DNA of 59,165 bases from Frateuria defendens (GTDB lineage Bacteria; Pseudomonadota; Gammaproteobacteria; Xanthomonadales; Rhodanobacteraceae). Shown in pieces: positions 1 to 10,630 of this stretch (position 1 is the stretch's first letter; each line of letters starts with the position of its first letter). Where the stretch lies: NCBI RefSeq assembly GCF_001182895.1, contig NZ_LFQR01000059.1:1-59165 (forward strand), read 5' to 3'. The notes below the pieces were generated by a model that was not told the origin of the DNA, did no database searches, and saw only the letters and a program-made list of their open reading frames with translations. The position numbers were made by a program, and so were the translations under genes.

Positions 1-195
1 GCATCCCTGCCGGCCACCCTTCGGGCTTTTCCATCCCTCCCTCGCCGCGCCCCAGGGGCCCCGGAAAGAGCCGCGCACATCCGTGTGCGCACTCTTGGCG
101 CGCTCGCTGCGCGAGCGCCTAAGATGCGAGCGAGCGGTGGCTTGTTGTCCTTATCGCTCTTTGGCTCTTGGAGTCCCCTATGCGGCGGCCGGCGC
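1..195. other. Intergenic leader of the window, no gene seen
   Basis: No convincing coding frame was found. The stretch contains small inverted repeats, for example CGCGCACA facing TGTGCGC near 75-90 and a GC-rich hairpin near 96-121 (GGCGCGCTCGC facing GCGAGCGCC). These could be the 3' hairpin of a gene outside the window or a REP-like repeat. There is no T-tract clear enough to call a terminator. Confidence 0.3.
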
Positions 196-591
196 TCAGC
201 CCGCCAGCATGGCCCGCGCCAGCCCGAACCCACCCAGCGCCAGGGCGGCGAGCAGGCCGAGCAGGGCCAGCGTGAAGCCGCTGCCGCGGCGGGCCGGGTC
301 CTTGAGATAGGCCGCGGCGTACCAGGCCCGGCCGGCCACCCACAGCAGCCCGGCGAGCCCGGCCCACAGCGGCGCGCCGTAGCGCGCGGCCAGCCACAGC
401 GCGGGCAGGAACATCAGCGTGGCTTCCAGCGTGTTCATCTGCACGCGGAAGGCGCGCTCGAACAGTGGGTGGCCACTGGTGGCGGGCGCATGGACGCCGT
501 AGCGCGTGCGCGCCCGCGCCACCAGGGCGGCGGTGCCCAGCTGCAGCAGCACGGCAAGCAGGACCACCAGGGCGGGCAGGTGCTGGATCAT
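196..591 (-). CDS. MAPEG family membrane protein
   Basis: A 131-residue integral membrane protein with four hydrophobic segments, about the usual length for bacterial MAPEG proteins. The family signature ERAFRVQMNTLE lies at residues 45-56, between helices 1 and 2, and carries the Arg, Asn and Glu that bind glutathione in characterised members. Eukaryotic relatives are glutathione transferases or peroxidases; the substrate of this bacterial branch is unknown. The ATG at 591 is preceded by GAGG at suitable spacing. The gene is divergent from the metallopeptidase at 700. Family assignment is firm, enzymatic role is not. Confidence 0.88.
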   Translation of the reverse strand: MIQHLPALVVLLAVLLQLGTAALVARARTRYGVHAPATSGHPLFERAFRVQMNTLEATLMFLPALWLAARYGAPLWAGLAGLLWVAGRAWYAAAYLKDPARRGSGFTLALLGLLAALALGGFGLARAMLAG

Positions 592-699
592 GGGAACCTC
601 GCTGAAGGGGACGCCACTGTAGCGCTTGGCGCCCGCTGGCGAGTACGGCTATCGTCCCGGCGAGCCCGGTCGGGCCCGCGCAATGCTTCGAGGAACCCT

Positions 700-1587
700 A
701 TGGACTGGCAGAAAGGTCGACCCAGCGAGAACGTGGAGGAAGGCAGCGGCGACGGCCGCGGGGGCGGCGGTTTCCTGCCCGGCGGCGGGCGCGGCCTCGG
801 CCTCGGCGGGCTGCTGATCCTGGTCGTGCTCAGCCTGGTCTTCAAGCGCGACCTGATCACGCCGTTCCTCTCCGGCGGCGGCGAGCCGGCGCAGACCAGC
901 GGGCAGGCACAGGGCAACCGCAAGGTCGATTGCGTCAACTCGCCCGACGAGAACGTGCGCTTCGTCTGCAACGTGCTGGGGACGACCGAAGACACCTGGA
1001 GCCAGCAGTTCAGCGCTGCCGGGCGGACTTACCAGGTGCCGAAGCTCAACCTGTTCAAGGGCCGTGTGGCGACCGCCTGCGGCGGCGCCACCGCCGCGGT
1101 CGGCCCGTTCTACTGCCCGGGCGACCAGAAGGTGTACCTGGACCTGGATTTCTTCGGCGAACTGCAGAACCGCCTGCACGCCGGCGGCGACTTCGCCCGC
1201 GCCTATGTGGTGGCGCACGAGGTGGGCCACCACGTGCAGAAGCTGCTCGGCGTGTTCGACCAGGTGGCCCGGGCGCGCCAGCGCGGCGCGCCGATGGAGG
1301 GCGCCGACGGCCTGTCGGTGCGCCAGGAGCTGCAGGCCGACTGCCTGGCCGGCGTGTGGGCCAGCCACAGCCAGCAGAGCCTCCACTGGCTGCAGGAGGG
1401 CGACCTCGAATCCGCGCTCAACGCGGCCAGCCAGATCGGCGACGACACCCTGCAGCGCGAGGCGCGTGGCGAGGTGATGCCCGACTCCTTCACCCACGGC
1501 ACTTCGGCGCAGCGCGTGAAGTGGTTCAAGGCCGGCTTCGAGGGCGGCGACGTGGGCCGTTGCAACACCTTCGCCGGCGCGCTCTGA
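700..1587 (+). CDS. ypfJ: YpfJ-type neutral zinc metallopeptidase
   Basis: A 295-residue protein of the KPN_02809/YpfJ family. A Gly-rich N-terminal stretch (residues 15-35) leads into one membrane segment (about 33-48), so the catalytic part is probably periplasmic. The zinc-binding HEVGH motif is at residues 173-177, followed by HVQ as in the family. The downstream segment containing RQELQADCLAG supplies the third, acidic ligand region. The open frame runs further upstream, but the ATG at 700 (MDWQKGRPSEN) matches the family start and is only 108 bases from the divergent MAPEG gene. The substrate is unknown. Confidence 0.9.
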   Translation: MDWQKGRPSENVEEGSGDGRGGGGFLPGGGRGLGLGGLLILVVLSLVFKRDLITPFLSGGGEPAQTSGQAQGNRKVDCVNSPDENVRFVCNVLGTTEDTWSQQFSAAGRTYQVPKLNLFKGRVATACGGATAAVGPFYCPGDQKVYLDLDFFGELQNRLHAGGDFARAYVVAHEVGHHVQKLLGVFDQVARARQRGAPMEGADGLSVRQELQADCLAGVWASHSQQSLHWLQEGDLESALNAASQIGDDTLQREARGEVMPDSFTHGTSAQRVKWFKAGFEGGDVGRCNTFAGAL

Positions 1588-1733
1588 GCCCGTGCGGGCG
1601 TGCCCCGCGGTGGGCCGGCGCGAACGGCCGGCGGCGCGCCGCATCGGCTTCTCCCTGGAGCGTTTTCCCCGCTCGTGACGGCCAGCCGCCCCCCGTACGC
1701 CCATGGGCGGTTGAATGGCGATGGCGGACCCTC

Positions 1734-1761
1734 TTGCGGCCGGCGCGGGCCATATTAGAAT
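1734..1761 (+). promoter_or_regulatory. Candidate sigma-70 promoter for the YkgJ-type gene
   Basis: TTGCGG at 1734-1739 and TAGAAT at 1756-1761 are separated by 16 bases. They lie 45 bases upstream of the ATG at 1806, in a 218-base gap. The -10 matches the consensus at five of six positions. Only sequence resemblance supports this. Confidence 0.4.
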
Positions 1762-1805
1762 CCGCGCGCTGCGCGCCTTGGGGTGCGCTCCCTGGTGGGT
1801 TACGC

Positions 1806-2255
1806 ATGGATCATCCGTGCTTGCATTGCGGCGTCTGCTGCGCCTATTTCCGCGTCGCCTTCCACTGGTCCGAGACCGATCCCGCGCTGGGCGGCACGGT
1901 GCCGGCGGCGCTTACCGAGAAGCTCGACCCGCACCGCGTGGTGATGCGCGGCACGCAAGCCTCCAAGCCCCGCTGTGCGGCGCTGGAAGGGCCGCTGGGC
2001 AGCGCCCGTTGCGGCATCTACCCGCGCCGGCCCTCGGTCTGCCGCGCGGTGCCGGTTTCGTGGGAGTTCGGCGAACCCAGCCCGCAGTGCGACAAGGCCC
2101 GCCTCGCCTACGGCATGGCGCCGTTGACGCCGGCTGACTGGATCGGCGTCGTACGCGAGGCCGCCACTACGGGGTCGTCGCCCACGCCCGGCGTGCCCGG
2201 CGCGATGGTGGCGGCGAGCGAAGCGGCCGCGGTTCCGCTGGCGCCCGCCGGCTGA
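1806..2255 (+). CDS. YkgJ family cysteine cluster protein
   Basis: A 149-residue protein whose first dozen residues include CLHCGVCC, the N-terminal half of the CxxCxxCC cluster typical of the YkgJ/UPF0153 family, believed to bind zinc or an Fe-S cluster. Further Cys residues follow at RCAALEG, RCGIYPRRPSVCRAV and PQCDKARLAYG, the usual second half. The C-terminal 35 residues are Ala/Pro/Gly rich and look unstructured. The ATG at 1806 starts directly before the first Cys cluster, as in relatives. The gene converges with the TPR-sulfotransferase gene, with 34 bases between their stops. Biochemical function is unknown. Confidence 0.88.
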   Translation: MDHPCLHCGVCCAYFRVAFHWSETDPALGGTVPAALTEKLDPHRVVMRGTQASKPRCAALEGPLGSARCGIYPRRPSVCRAVPVSWEFGEPSPQCDKARLAYGMAPLTPADWIGVVREAATTGSSPTPGVPGAMVAASEAAAVPLAPAG

Positions 2256-2289
2256 TCCAGCCCGGCCCCTGCCGGGCCCGGGCGTGTGC

Positions 2290-3909
2290 TCAGGCCGGGA
2301 CCTCGTCCGCCCTGGGCAGCCCCAGCGCGAAGCGCAGCGGATCGAGCAGGGCGCCGTAGTGTCCGGCGCGGGCGGTGTCGCGGCGCAGCGGCTGGCGCAC
2401 CTGGGCCGCGCTGGGCGTGCGCACGCTGCGCATGGCGCGGTGGAAGTCGAGGCAGGCGGCGTCGAACGGCAGCGCGCAGAAGGCGAGCAGGGCGCGGATC
2501 TCGCCCTCGGGATGGTCCAGCAGGGCCTCGTACGACTGGATGCGCAGGCGCATCGGATCGGCCGCCTGCCAGGCCGCCATCGCGCGCTCGTAGTCGCGGG
2601 TGTAGGCGGCGATGTCGGTGAGCGTGCAGGCGAAGTGCGGCCGCGCGTAGAACTGCTGCTTGTAGCAGGACCAGCCGGCCTCCAGCGCGTCGCGCCGCGC
2701 GTCGACGATGCGCGCGCCGGGCAGCATGGCGCGCAGCACGCCGGCGTAGAGCCAGTTCTCCGGCAGCTTGTCGGTGTGGCGGGGGCGCTGCCGGCGCCAG
2801 CGTGCGGTGCGTTCGAGGTAGCGCCGGCCGAGCCGCTGCCAGTCTTCGGCCGTGGCCGCCTCCACCCACTGCGGGAAGGCCTGCCGCCGGCGCGCCGATT
2901 CCTCCTGGATCACCAGCCCGAGGTCGGGCAACTCGCTGGCGCCCTCCACCTGCGGGTGCGTGGCGAGGATCTGCTCGAACAGGGTCGAGCCCGAGCGCGG
3001 CAGGCCGACGATGAAGATCGCCTCCGTGCCCAGCGCCGGGTCGAGCGGCGCCGGCAAGGCGCGGTCGGCCTTCAGCACCGCGCTCACCTGCGCATGGAAG
3101 GCGCCGGCGTTCCACGGCGCCAGCCGGTGCCATTCGGCGTTGGCCTCGCGCAGCGCGGAGAAGGCTTCCGCATAGCGGCCCTGGTCCTCGCACACTTTGC
3201 CCAGCGCGTAGCCCATGGCGATGCGGTCCGGCGGCGCCAGGCCGTCGCGCTGGAGCAGGGCGGCCAGTTGCGCGCGGTCCTGGTCGGACAGCGGCCGGGT
3301 CTTCATGTTGGCGAGGCCGCGCCAGGCGTCGCCGCAGGCCGGGTGCAGGCGCAGCGCGGCGCGGTAGCTGGCGTCCGCCTCGTCGAAGCGGCCCCGGTGC
3401 ACCAGCGCATCGCCGAGCAGGATGTGCGCCGGCAGGAACCCGGGCGCCAGCTCGACGGCCTGCGACAGCGCCGCGATGGCCGGCTCCGTCTCGCCGAGCA
3501 GTTGCAGCTGGCGGCCGAGGTTGAAGTGCGGCATCGGCTCGCGCGGCGCCAGCTCGGCGGCGCGGCGCCAGGTGGCCAGCGCCGCGTCGATCCGGCCGGC
3601 GGCCTGCTGCGCGTTGCCGAGGTCGGTGAGCGCGAGTGCGTCGTCCGGCCAGCGCGCCAGCGCGCGCTGCAAGGCGGCGACGGCTTCGGCGTGGCGCCCG
3701 GTGCGGGTGAGCAGGATGCCGTACAGGCGCAGCGCCTCGGGGTGCGCGGGCGCCTCGTGCAGGACGGCATCCAGTTGTTGCGCGGCCTGTGCCGTGGCGC
3801 CGTCGCGGATCGCCCGCGCCGCCGCCTGCAGGCGGGCGACTGCCGATGCCGGCAGACCGGTCAGGCGCGCGTCGGGCGAAGGGGGAGCGGAAGGAGGAAG
3901 GGCGGCCAT
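2290..3909 (-). CDS. TPR-repeat sulfotransferase family protein
   Basis: A 539-residue protein in two parts. Residues 20-260 form tetratricopeptide repeats; typical helices include AVAALQRALARWPDDALALTDLG and later similar units. Residues 295-539 form a sulfotransferase domain. The PAPS 5'-phosphosulfate loop GLPRSGST is at 302-309, followed by LFEQILATHPQVEGASEL. TPR-sulfotransferase fusions are common in proteobacteria, but acceptors are mostly unknown; protein tyrosine or glycan sulfation is possible. There is no signal peptide, so the protein is probably cytoplasmic. The ATG at 3909 sits 200 bases below the csdA-like gene's end. Confidence 0.87.
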   Translation of the reverse strand: MAALPPSAPPSPDARLTGLPASAVARLQAAARAIRDGATAQAAQQLDAVLHEAPAHPEALRLYGILLTRTGRHAEAVAALQRALARWPDDALALTDLGNAQQAAGRIDAALATWRRAAELAPREPMPHFNLGRQLQLLGETEPAIAALSQAVELAPGFLPAHILLGDALVHRGRFDEADASYRAALRLHPACGDAWRGLANMKTRPLSDQDRAQLAALLQRDGLAPPDRIAMGYALGKVCEDQGRYAEAFSALREANAEWHRLAPWNAGAFHAQVSAVLKADRALPAPLDPALGTEAIFIVGLPRSGSTLFEQILATHPQVEGASELPDLGLVIQEESARRRQAFPQWVEAATAEDWQRLGRRYLERTARWRRQRPRHTDKLPENWLYAGVLRAMLPGARIVDARRDALEAGWSCYKQQFYARPHFACTLTDIAAYTRDYERAMAAWQAADPMRLRIQSYEALLDHPEGEIRALLAFCALPFDAACLDFHRAMRSVRTPSAAQVRQPLRRDTARAGHYGALLDPLRFALGLPRADEVPA

Positions 3910-4059
3910 GCGACGTCCGGGCTGTGCGGCCGCACGATGGTAAGCCGGCGGCGCGCCGTCGCGCGAGGCGACGGCATCACAGCGTTGCGATGCGCCCGGA
4001 TGGAAGCGCGACCGGGGAAACGCGACCGGGCTGTCGCCCGACGCGTGCCGGGGGCACCG

Positions 4060-5862
<1,803 letters not shown>

Positions 5863-5880
5863 GGGGGAAACCTCGGGGTG

Positions 5881-5919
5881 GCATGCCCGGCGGCATGCGG
5901 CAGAATGTAGGGCATTGTA
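5881..5919 (-). promoter_or_regulatory. Candidate -10 and leader hairpin of the csdA-like gene
   Basis: Read on the minus strand, TACAAT (5914-5919) is a good -10 box, but no convincing -35 lies 16-18 bases above it. Between it and the start codon, GCATGCC faces GGCATGC (5881-5898), giving a small hairpin in the transcribed leader. Structured leaders are usual for cold-shock helicase mRNAs; whether this one regulates is unknown. Confidence 0.3.
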
Positions 5920-6001
5920 CCAGCCCCTTGCGCCCCGCCCGCGGCGTGCGCGCTTTTTTCCTCCCCGATTCCCCATTCCCTTTGATAAAGAGGTGACACG
6001 C

Positions 6002-6751
6002 ATGCAAAGACGTCTGGACGGCCGTATCGCCCTGGTCACCGGCGCCTCCTCCGGCATCGGCGAGGCGACTGCGCTGGCGCTGGCCGAGGAGGGCGCCCGG
6101 GTCGCCATCGCGGCGCGCCGGCGCGACCGGCTCGAGGCGCTGGCGGCCAGGCTCGAGGCGCTCGGCGCCGAGCCCCTGCTGCTGGCGGCGGACCTGCTCG
6201 ACGAGCGCGAGGCGCAGCGCGTGGTGGCCGAGACCGAGGCCCACTACGGCCGCCTCGACATCCTGGTCAACAACGCCGGCGTGATGTACCTGGAGCCGGT
6301 GGCGGAGGCCGACCTCGGCCGCTGGCGGCGGATGCTGGAGCTCAACGTGCTCAGCCTGATCGCCTCCACCCAGGCGGCGCTGGCCGGCATGCGCGCGCGG
6401 CGCGACGGGCACATCGTCAACGTCTCCTCCACCGCCGGGCGCGTGGCCAACCCCAACGCGGCGGCGTATTCGGCCACCAAGTTCGGCGTGGTGGCCTTTT
6501 CCGAGGCGCTGCGCCGCGAGGTCTACCAGGACAACATCCGCGTCAGCGTGATCGAGCCGGGCGTGGTGGCCACCGAGCTGCGCGAACACATCGGCCACGC
6601 CGACACCAAGGACGCGCTCAACGCCTGGGCCGACAGCATGCGCCAGCTGCAAAGCCGCGACGTGGCCGAGGTGATCGCCTTCTGCGTGAGCCGCCCGGCC
6701 CACGTCAATATCAACGAGGTGTTGATGCGGCCCACCGACCAGGAGCGCTGA
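6002..6751 (+). CDS. SDR family NAD(P)-dependent oxidoreductase
   Basis: A 249-residue classical short-chain dehydrogenase/reductase. The cofactor loop TGASSGIG is at residues 14-21, the NNAG motif at 90-93, the catalytic Ser in NVSSTAG, and the catalytic YSATK pentad in the second half. All catalytic residues are present. AARRRDRL at the end of beta-2 has basic residues that favour NADP(H). The ATG at 6002 follows AAAGAGGTGA at good spacing. A GNAT gene starts two bases after the stop, so the two are co-transcribed. The sequence resembles YdfG/clavulanate-dehydrogenase-like SDRs, but the substrate cannot be told. Confidence 0.9.
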   Translation: MQRRLDGRIALVTGASSGIGEATALALAEEGARVAIAARRRDRLEALAARLEALGAEPLLLAADLLDEREAQRVVAETEAHYGRLDILVNNAGVMYLEPVAEADLGRWRRMLELNVLSLIASTQAALAGMRARRDGHIVNVSSTAGRVANPNAAAYSATKFGVVAFSEALRREVYQDNIRVSVIEPGVVATELREHIGHADTKDALNAWADSMRQLQSRDVAEVIAFCVSRPAHVNINEVLMRPTDQER

Positions 6752-6753
6752 GG

Positions 6754-7326
6754 ATGGCCGGGGCGGACGGCGCGCCGCCACTGTCGCCGCTGCGTACCGC
6801 GCGCGCGGCGATCCGCCTGCCGGAGGCGGCGGATGCCCCGCTGCTGCTGCGCTTCCGGCTGGAAAACCGTGCGCATCTGGCGCCGTGGGAGCCTGTGCGC
6901 GAGGCGGACTACTACACCCTGGCCGGCACGCGCGCGGCAATCGCGGAAGGCCGCCGCGCGGCGGCCGAGGACCGCGGCTATCGCCTCGCGGCCTTCGCGC
7001 CGGACGGCTCGGCGGTGCTCGCCACCTTCGCCTTCTCCAACGTGGTGCGCGGCGCCTTCCAGGCCTGCCATCTCGGCTACGCGGTGGATGCCGGGCAGCA
7101 GGGCCGCGGCCTGATGCACGAGGTGTTGCAGGCCGCACTGGCCTGGGCGTTCGGCGATCTGGGCCTGCACCGCGTGATGGCCAACTACATGCCGCGCAAC
7201 CTGCGCAGCGCGCGGCTGCTCGAGCGCCTTGGCTTCGAGCGCGAAGGCTACGCGCCGCGCTATCTCAGGATTGCCGGCGCGTGGGAGGGCCACGTACTCA
7301 CCGCCAAGGTCCGCCCCGGCGGGTAG
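6754..7326 (+). CDS. GNAT N-acetyltransferase, RimJ/RimL type
   Basis: A 190-residue GNAT protein. The N-terminal RTARAAIRLPEAADAPLLLRF and the LAPWEPVREADYY segment are typical of the RimJ/RimL group. The acetyl-CoA loop region is in HLGYAVDAGQQGRGLMHE, with the Q/R-x-x-G-x-G/A pattern as QQGRGL. The C-terminal NLRSARLLERLGFEREGYAP is the conserved GNAT end. RimJ/RimL members acetylate ribosomal protein N-termini or small amines; which applies here is open. It is coupled to the preceding SDR gene (two-base gap) and convergent with the DoxX-like gene (two bases between stops). Confidence 0.9.
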   Translation: MAGADGAPPLSPLRTARAAIRLPEAADAPLLLRFRLENRAHLAPWEPVREADYYTLAGTRAAIAEGRRAAAEDRGYRLAAFAPDGSAVLATFAFSNVVRGAFQACHLGYAVDAGQQGRGLMHEVLQAALAWAFGDLGLHRVMANYMPRNLRSARLLERLGFEREGYAPRYLRIAGAWEGHVLTAKVRPGG

Positions 7327-7328
7327 AA

Positions 7329-7751
7329 CTAGCCGATGCGGCGCACCGGCGCGAGCAGAGGCTGCGGGCGCAGCAGCGCCGCTAGGGTGGCGCGCTGCTG
7401 CCAGGCCAGCAGCAGGTGCACGGCCAGCAGCACCAGGCCGGGGCTGAGCAGGTGGCGTTCCATCACCGCGTGGTAGCCGACGATCACCACCGTGGGCGCG
7501 GCCAGCACCACCAGGGCCAGCGCCACATAGCGGTTGCAGAGCACGGCCAGCCCGCAGGCGAGGTACACCACGCCGAGCACGGGAAAGACGAAGCCGCTGC
7601 CGGCGAGGCCGGTCATGAAGATCTGCGACTGCGGCGTGCTCGGCGCCGGCGGCGTCCAGAAATGCAGCAGGTCGTTGAGGCCGGCGAACACGAACCAGGC
7701 GCCGAAAGCCAGGCGCAGCGCGAACAGCAGGCCATGCGCGAACACGGTCAT
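7329..7751 (-). CDS. DoxX-like small integral membrane protein
   Basis: A 140-residue protein with four predicted membrane helices. The first includes LRLAFGAWFVFAGLNDLLHFW, the loop after helix 1 PAPSTPQSQIFMTGL, and further helices PVLGVVYLACGLAVL and LLSPGLVLLAVHLLLAW. The length and the helix-1 FxGxxxL pattern fit the DoxX/DoxD-like superfamily, whose members are often linked to redox or stress functions. The ATG at 7751 is the only reasonable start. The gene lies downstream of the rhlE-like gene on the same strand (110-base gap containing a strong hairpin), so it may have its own promoter. The role is unknown. Confidence 0.72.
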   Translation of the reverse strand: MTVFAHGLLFALRLAFGAWFVFAGLNDLLHFWTPPAPSTPQSQIFMTGLAGSGFVFPVLGVVYLACGLAVLCNRYVALALVVLAAPTVVIVGYHAVMERHLLSPGLVLLAVHLLLAWQQRATLAALLRPQPLLAPVRRIG

Positions 7752-7818
7752 GGAACACTCCAGAGGATGGCGAGGGCGCGCATCATCGGCGGAGGTCGGG
7801 CCGCGCGGTATCCGCCGG

Positions 7819-7844
7819 ACGGCTAGGCCGGGCGGCCTAGCCGT
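7819..7844 (-). terminator. Strong hairpin after the rhlE-like gene
   Basis: ACGGCTAGGCC (7819-7829) and GGCCTAGCCGT (7834-7844) form a perfect 11-bp stem with a four-base loop, 18 bases beyond the rhlE-like stop. No T-run follows on either strand, so it is either a weak or Rho-assisted terminator or an mRNA 3'-end stabiliser. Confidence 0.4.
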
Positions 7845-7861
7845 GGCGTCGGGGCCGGGGG

Positions 7862-9184
7862 TCAGGCCTGCGAGCTGGTGTTGCCCGGCTTGCGCCGGCG
7901 GCGGCGACGGTTGTGGCTGGCCTGGTCGGCGGCGCCGGCGTTGGCGCGCGGCGTCGGCGCGCCGTGGCTGCCGGTGCGGGGCTGGCGCGCGCCGCGCGGC
8001 TGGCGCTGCTGTTGCTGCGGGCGCGGCGCGCCGGCGTCCAGGCGCAGCGGCTGCGAGGGCTCGTAGCCGGCCGCGTCGACGATCTCGATCTCCTGCTTCA
8101 CCAGCTTGCGGATGTCGCGCAGCAGGCCCGATTCCTCGTGGCTCACCAGCGACACCGCCAGGCCTTCGGCGCCGGCGCGGCCGGTGCGGCCGATGCGGTG
8201 CACGTAGTCCTCGGCCACCATCGGCAGGTCGAAGTTGATCACCATCGGCAGCTGGTCGATGTCGATGCCGCGCGCGGCGATGTCGGTGGCCACCAGCACG
8301 GTGATGCGCCCGCTCTTGAAGTCGCCGAGCGCGCGGGTGCGCGCGTTCTGGCTCTTGTTGCCGTGGATGGCGGCCGAGCGCACGCCGGCGGCCTCGAGGA
8401 ACTTCACCAGCTTGTCGGCGCCGTGCTTGGTGCGGCTGAACACCAGCGTCTGGCGGCGGCTGTCCTCGGCCAGCACGTGCAGCAGCAGGTCGCGCTTGCG
8501 CGCGGCGTCCACCGGGTGCACGCGGTGGGTGATGGTGGTGGCGACGGTGTTGGCCGGCGTCACCGAGACCTCGCGCGGCTGGTGCATGAAGTCCAGCGCC
8601 AGCGCCTTGATCGGCGGCGCGAAGGTGGCCGAGAACAGCAGCGTCTGGCGCTGCTTCGGCAGCGCGGCGAGCACGCGCTTGAGCGCGGGCAGGAAGCCCA
8701 TGTCGAGCATGCGGTCGGCCTCGTCCAGCACCAGCACCTCGACGCCGGAGAGGTCCACCGTGCGCTGCTGCATGTGGTCGATCAGGCGGCCGGGCGTGGC
8801 GATCACCACGTCCACGCCGCGGCGCAGCGCCTGGATCTGCGGGCCCATGCCGACGCCGCCGAAGATCACCGTGCTGCTCACGCGCAGGTGCTTGCCGTAG
8901 TCGCGCAGGTTGTCGTTGACCTGGGCCGCCAGCTCGCGCGTGGGCGTGAGCACCAGTGCGCGCGGACGGCGCTGGGTGGCCTCGCGGCCGTGCATCAGCT
9001 TGTGCAGCAGCGGCAGCGCGAAGGCGGCGGTCTTGCCGGTGCCGGTCTGTGCGGCGGCCAGCAGGTCGTGGCCCTCCAGCACCAGCGGGATGGCGCCGGC
9101 CTGGATCGGGGTGGGATTGGCGTAGCCCTGGTCGGCCAGCGCGCGCAACAGCGCCGGCGCAAGGCCCAGCGATTCGAAAGACAT
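7862..9184 (-). CDS. rhlE: DEAD-box RNA helicase, RhlE type
   Basis: A 440-residue DEAD-box helicase. It begins [16 protein letters not shown] (Q-motif lead), followed by Walker [26 protein letters not shown], the SAT motif and [10 protein letters not shown]. The MLDMGF sequence after the DEAD box and the short basic, Arg/Gln-rich low-complexity tail are characteristic of RhlE. RhlE acts in ribosome maturation and RNA turnover with the degradosome. Unlike the csdA-like neighbour it lacks the DbpA RNA-binding domain. The ATG at 9184 is preceded by AGGAGT. The upstream leader (9185-9300) carries a nine-base poly-G run. Confidence 0.93.
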   Translation of the reverse strand: MSFESLGLAPALLRALADQGYANPTPIQAGAIPLVLEGHDLLAAAQTGTGKTAAFALPLLHKLMHGREATQRRPRALVLTPTRELAAQVNDNLRDYGKHLRVSSTVIFGGVGMGPQIQALRRGVDVVIATPGRLIDHMQQRTVDLSGVEVLVLDEADRMLDMGFLPALKRVLAALPKQRQTLLFSATFAPPIKALALDFMHQPREVSVTPANTVATTITHRVHPVDAARKRDLLLHVLAEDSRRQTLVFSRTKHGADKLVKFLEAAGVRSAAIHGNKSQNARTRALGDFKSGRITVLVATDIAARGIDIDQLPMVINFDLPMVAEDYVHRIGRTGRAGAEGLAVSLVSHEESGLLRDIRKLVKQEIEIVDAAGYEPSQPLRLDAGAPRPQQQQRQPRGARQPRTGSHGAPTPRANAGAADQASHNRRRRRRKPGNTSSQA

Positions 9185-9360
9185 GCATACTCCTGCGCAA
9201 CCCGGAGCGTTCTTTCAGAACCGCGTTGCAATCAATTAGGGGGGGGGAGAGGCCGCCCGTGGCGGGCGTGCGCCGGCAAGTATAGCGGGGAACGCCATGG
9301 CGTGCTGAACCGGCGTGCGGAAGCGTGCCGCAGGTCTCGCCGCGCCGCATTCCGCGGCGG

Positions 9361-10023
9361 TCAGGCCGGGCGCTGCGCCAGGATCAGGTAGCTGTTGAAC
9401 GGCGTGCGGCCCCACAGCGGCTGCATGCGGACGTCCAGACCGGCGGCGCGCAGCGGCGTGGCGACTTCGTCCGCCGAGGGGTAGTGGGTGGGGCGCACAC
9501 GCATCCAGCCGCTGTAGTAGAGGAACTGCTCCTCCACCACGGTGGCATGGAAGCGCCAGTGGCGTTCGCGCAGCACGTTACGGATCACCAGCAACCCGCC
9601 CGGCGCCACGTGCGGGGCCAGCGCGGCGAGCAGCTCGGGCTGGCGCCCGGCCGGCAGGTAGTGCAGCACGTCGAGCAGGGCCACGTGGCCGCGGAACTCG
9701 GGCAGGTCGGCGGCGTCGGCGACCTTGAGCTGCAAGGCGCCCTCCAGCCCCTCCGCGGCATGCCGGCCGGCGACGATCTTGCGCTCGTCGTGGTCGATGC
9801 CGAGGTATCGACGCAGGACGCCGCAGGCATGCAGGTAATGGCCGAGCAGGCCCATGCCGCAGCCCACGTCTAGCAGCGGCAGCGGCGCGGCGAGGGCGAG
9901 CGTCTTCGCCGCGGCGGCGTACAACGGGTCGCCGGCCAGCTTGTTGCGCACGTACTGGCGCTGGCCGGCGGTGGGGAAGCGCGCGGCGATGGCGAGGCGG
10001 GTGGGGCGGTCGATGCGCGTCAT
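9361..10023 (-). CDS. Class I SAM-dependent methyltransferase
   Basis: A 220-residue Rossmann-fold methyltransferase. The SAM-binding motif I is LLDVGCGMGLLG at about residues 50-61, followed by the acidic strand-2 end in GIDHDE and a post-motif ALLDVLHYLP. The C-terminal part (VRPTHYPSADEV) has no diagnostic substrate signature. Small stand-alone enzymes of this kind methylate lipids, quinones or metabolites; no specific assignment is possible. The ATG at 10023 begins MTRIDRPTRLAI. It is on the same strand as the EF-hand gene but 97 bases from it, so co-transcription is possible but not shown. Confidence 0.82.
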   Translation of the reverse strand: MTRIDRPTRLAIAARFPTAGQRQYVRNKLAGDPLYAAAAKTLALAAPLPLLDVGCGMGLLGHYLHACGVLRRYLGIDHDERKIVAGRHAAEGLEGALQLKVADAADLPEFRGHVALLDVLHYLPAGRQPELLAALAPHVAPGGLLVIRNVLRERHWRFHATVVEEQFLYYSGWMRVRPTHYPSADEVATPLRAAGLDVRMQPLWGRTPFNSYLILAQRPA

Positions 10024-10120
10024 GGCGTGCGGCGCGGTCGGTGGCGGGAGCGGGCTCCTGCGTGATGGCGGGATCGCGGCCTGCCGCAGGGGCCGCGCGG
10101 GACGAGCGCGGCGACCGGCA

Positions 10121-10429
10121 TCACTTGCCGCCGGTATAGGCGGCGTATTCGTCCGGCGTCAGGCGGCCGTTGCCGTCCTTGTCTGCTTCCCGGAAGTGGG
10201 CGCGCAGGGCCTTCAGGCCCTCCACGTCCTTCGGGATGTCGCCGCGCGTGAGGTAGCCGTGATGCTGCGTGTCCAGCTCGCCGAAGGACGGCACGTCGGC
10301 ATCGGCCGCATGGCCCGTGGGCATCTGCTGCGGCGCGGGGCGGGGTTCCTGCTGGGCATGGGCCGCGCCCAGGGCGAGCGCGAAGCCGGCGAGGGCCAGG
10401 GCAGGGACACAGATACCTGTGCGTTGCAT
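10121..10429 (-). CDS. Small secreted EF-hand protein
   Basis: A 102-residue protein with a signal peptide (MQRTGICVPALALAGFALAL followed by GAAHA, cleavage about residue 25). The mature part has one complete EF-hand calcium loop, DKDGNGRLTPDE, and a degenerate one, DTQHHGYLTRGD, so it is a calmodulin-like EF-hand pair. Two ATGs lie close together (10435 and 10429). The AAGGAG site ends directly at the first and is six bases before the second, so 10429 is chosen. Its position 200 bases after a calcium-dependent M4 protease is suggestive, but a terminator separates them. Similar small EF-hand proteins are common in Xanthomonadales; function is unknown. Confidence 0.82.
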   Translation of the reverse strand: MQRTGICVPALALAGFALALGAAHAQQEPRPAPQQMPTGHAADADVPSFGELDTQHHGYLTRGDIPKDVEGLKALRAHFREADKDGNGRLTPDEYAAYTGGK

Positions 10430-10575
10430 CGACATCTCCTTGGCGAGTGGTGATGGAACGAGTGTAGGCAAGCCTCGTCGTCGCATTGTGAGCATCTTGG
10501 CCGACAAATGCGAATGCGGCGGCAGTGCAGTACGCATCGATGGCGGTCGCACACGTATCGATACCTGAAAACGCG

Positions 10576-10608
10576 AAGGGCCGGCCCCGGTGGACAGGGC
10601 CGGCCCTT
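10576..10608 (-). terminator. Intrinsic terminator of the M4 protease gene
   Basis: AAGGGCCGGCCC (10576-10587) pairs perfectly with GGGCCGGCCCTT (10597-10608). On the minus strand the hairpin is followed by CGCGTTTTC. It starts 22 bases after the protease stop codon. Confidence 0.7.
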
Positions 10609-10630
10609 CTTCAAGCCACGCTGGCGTCGC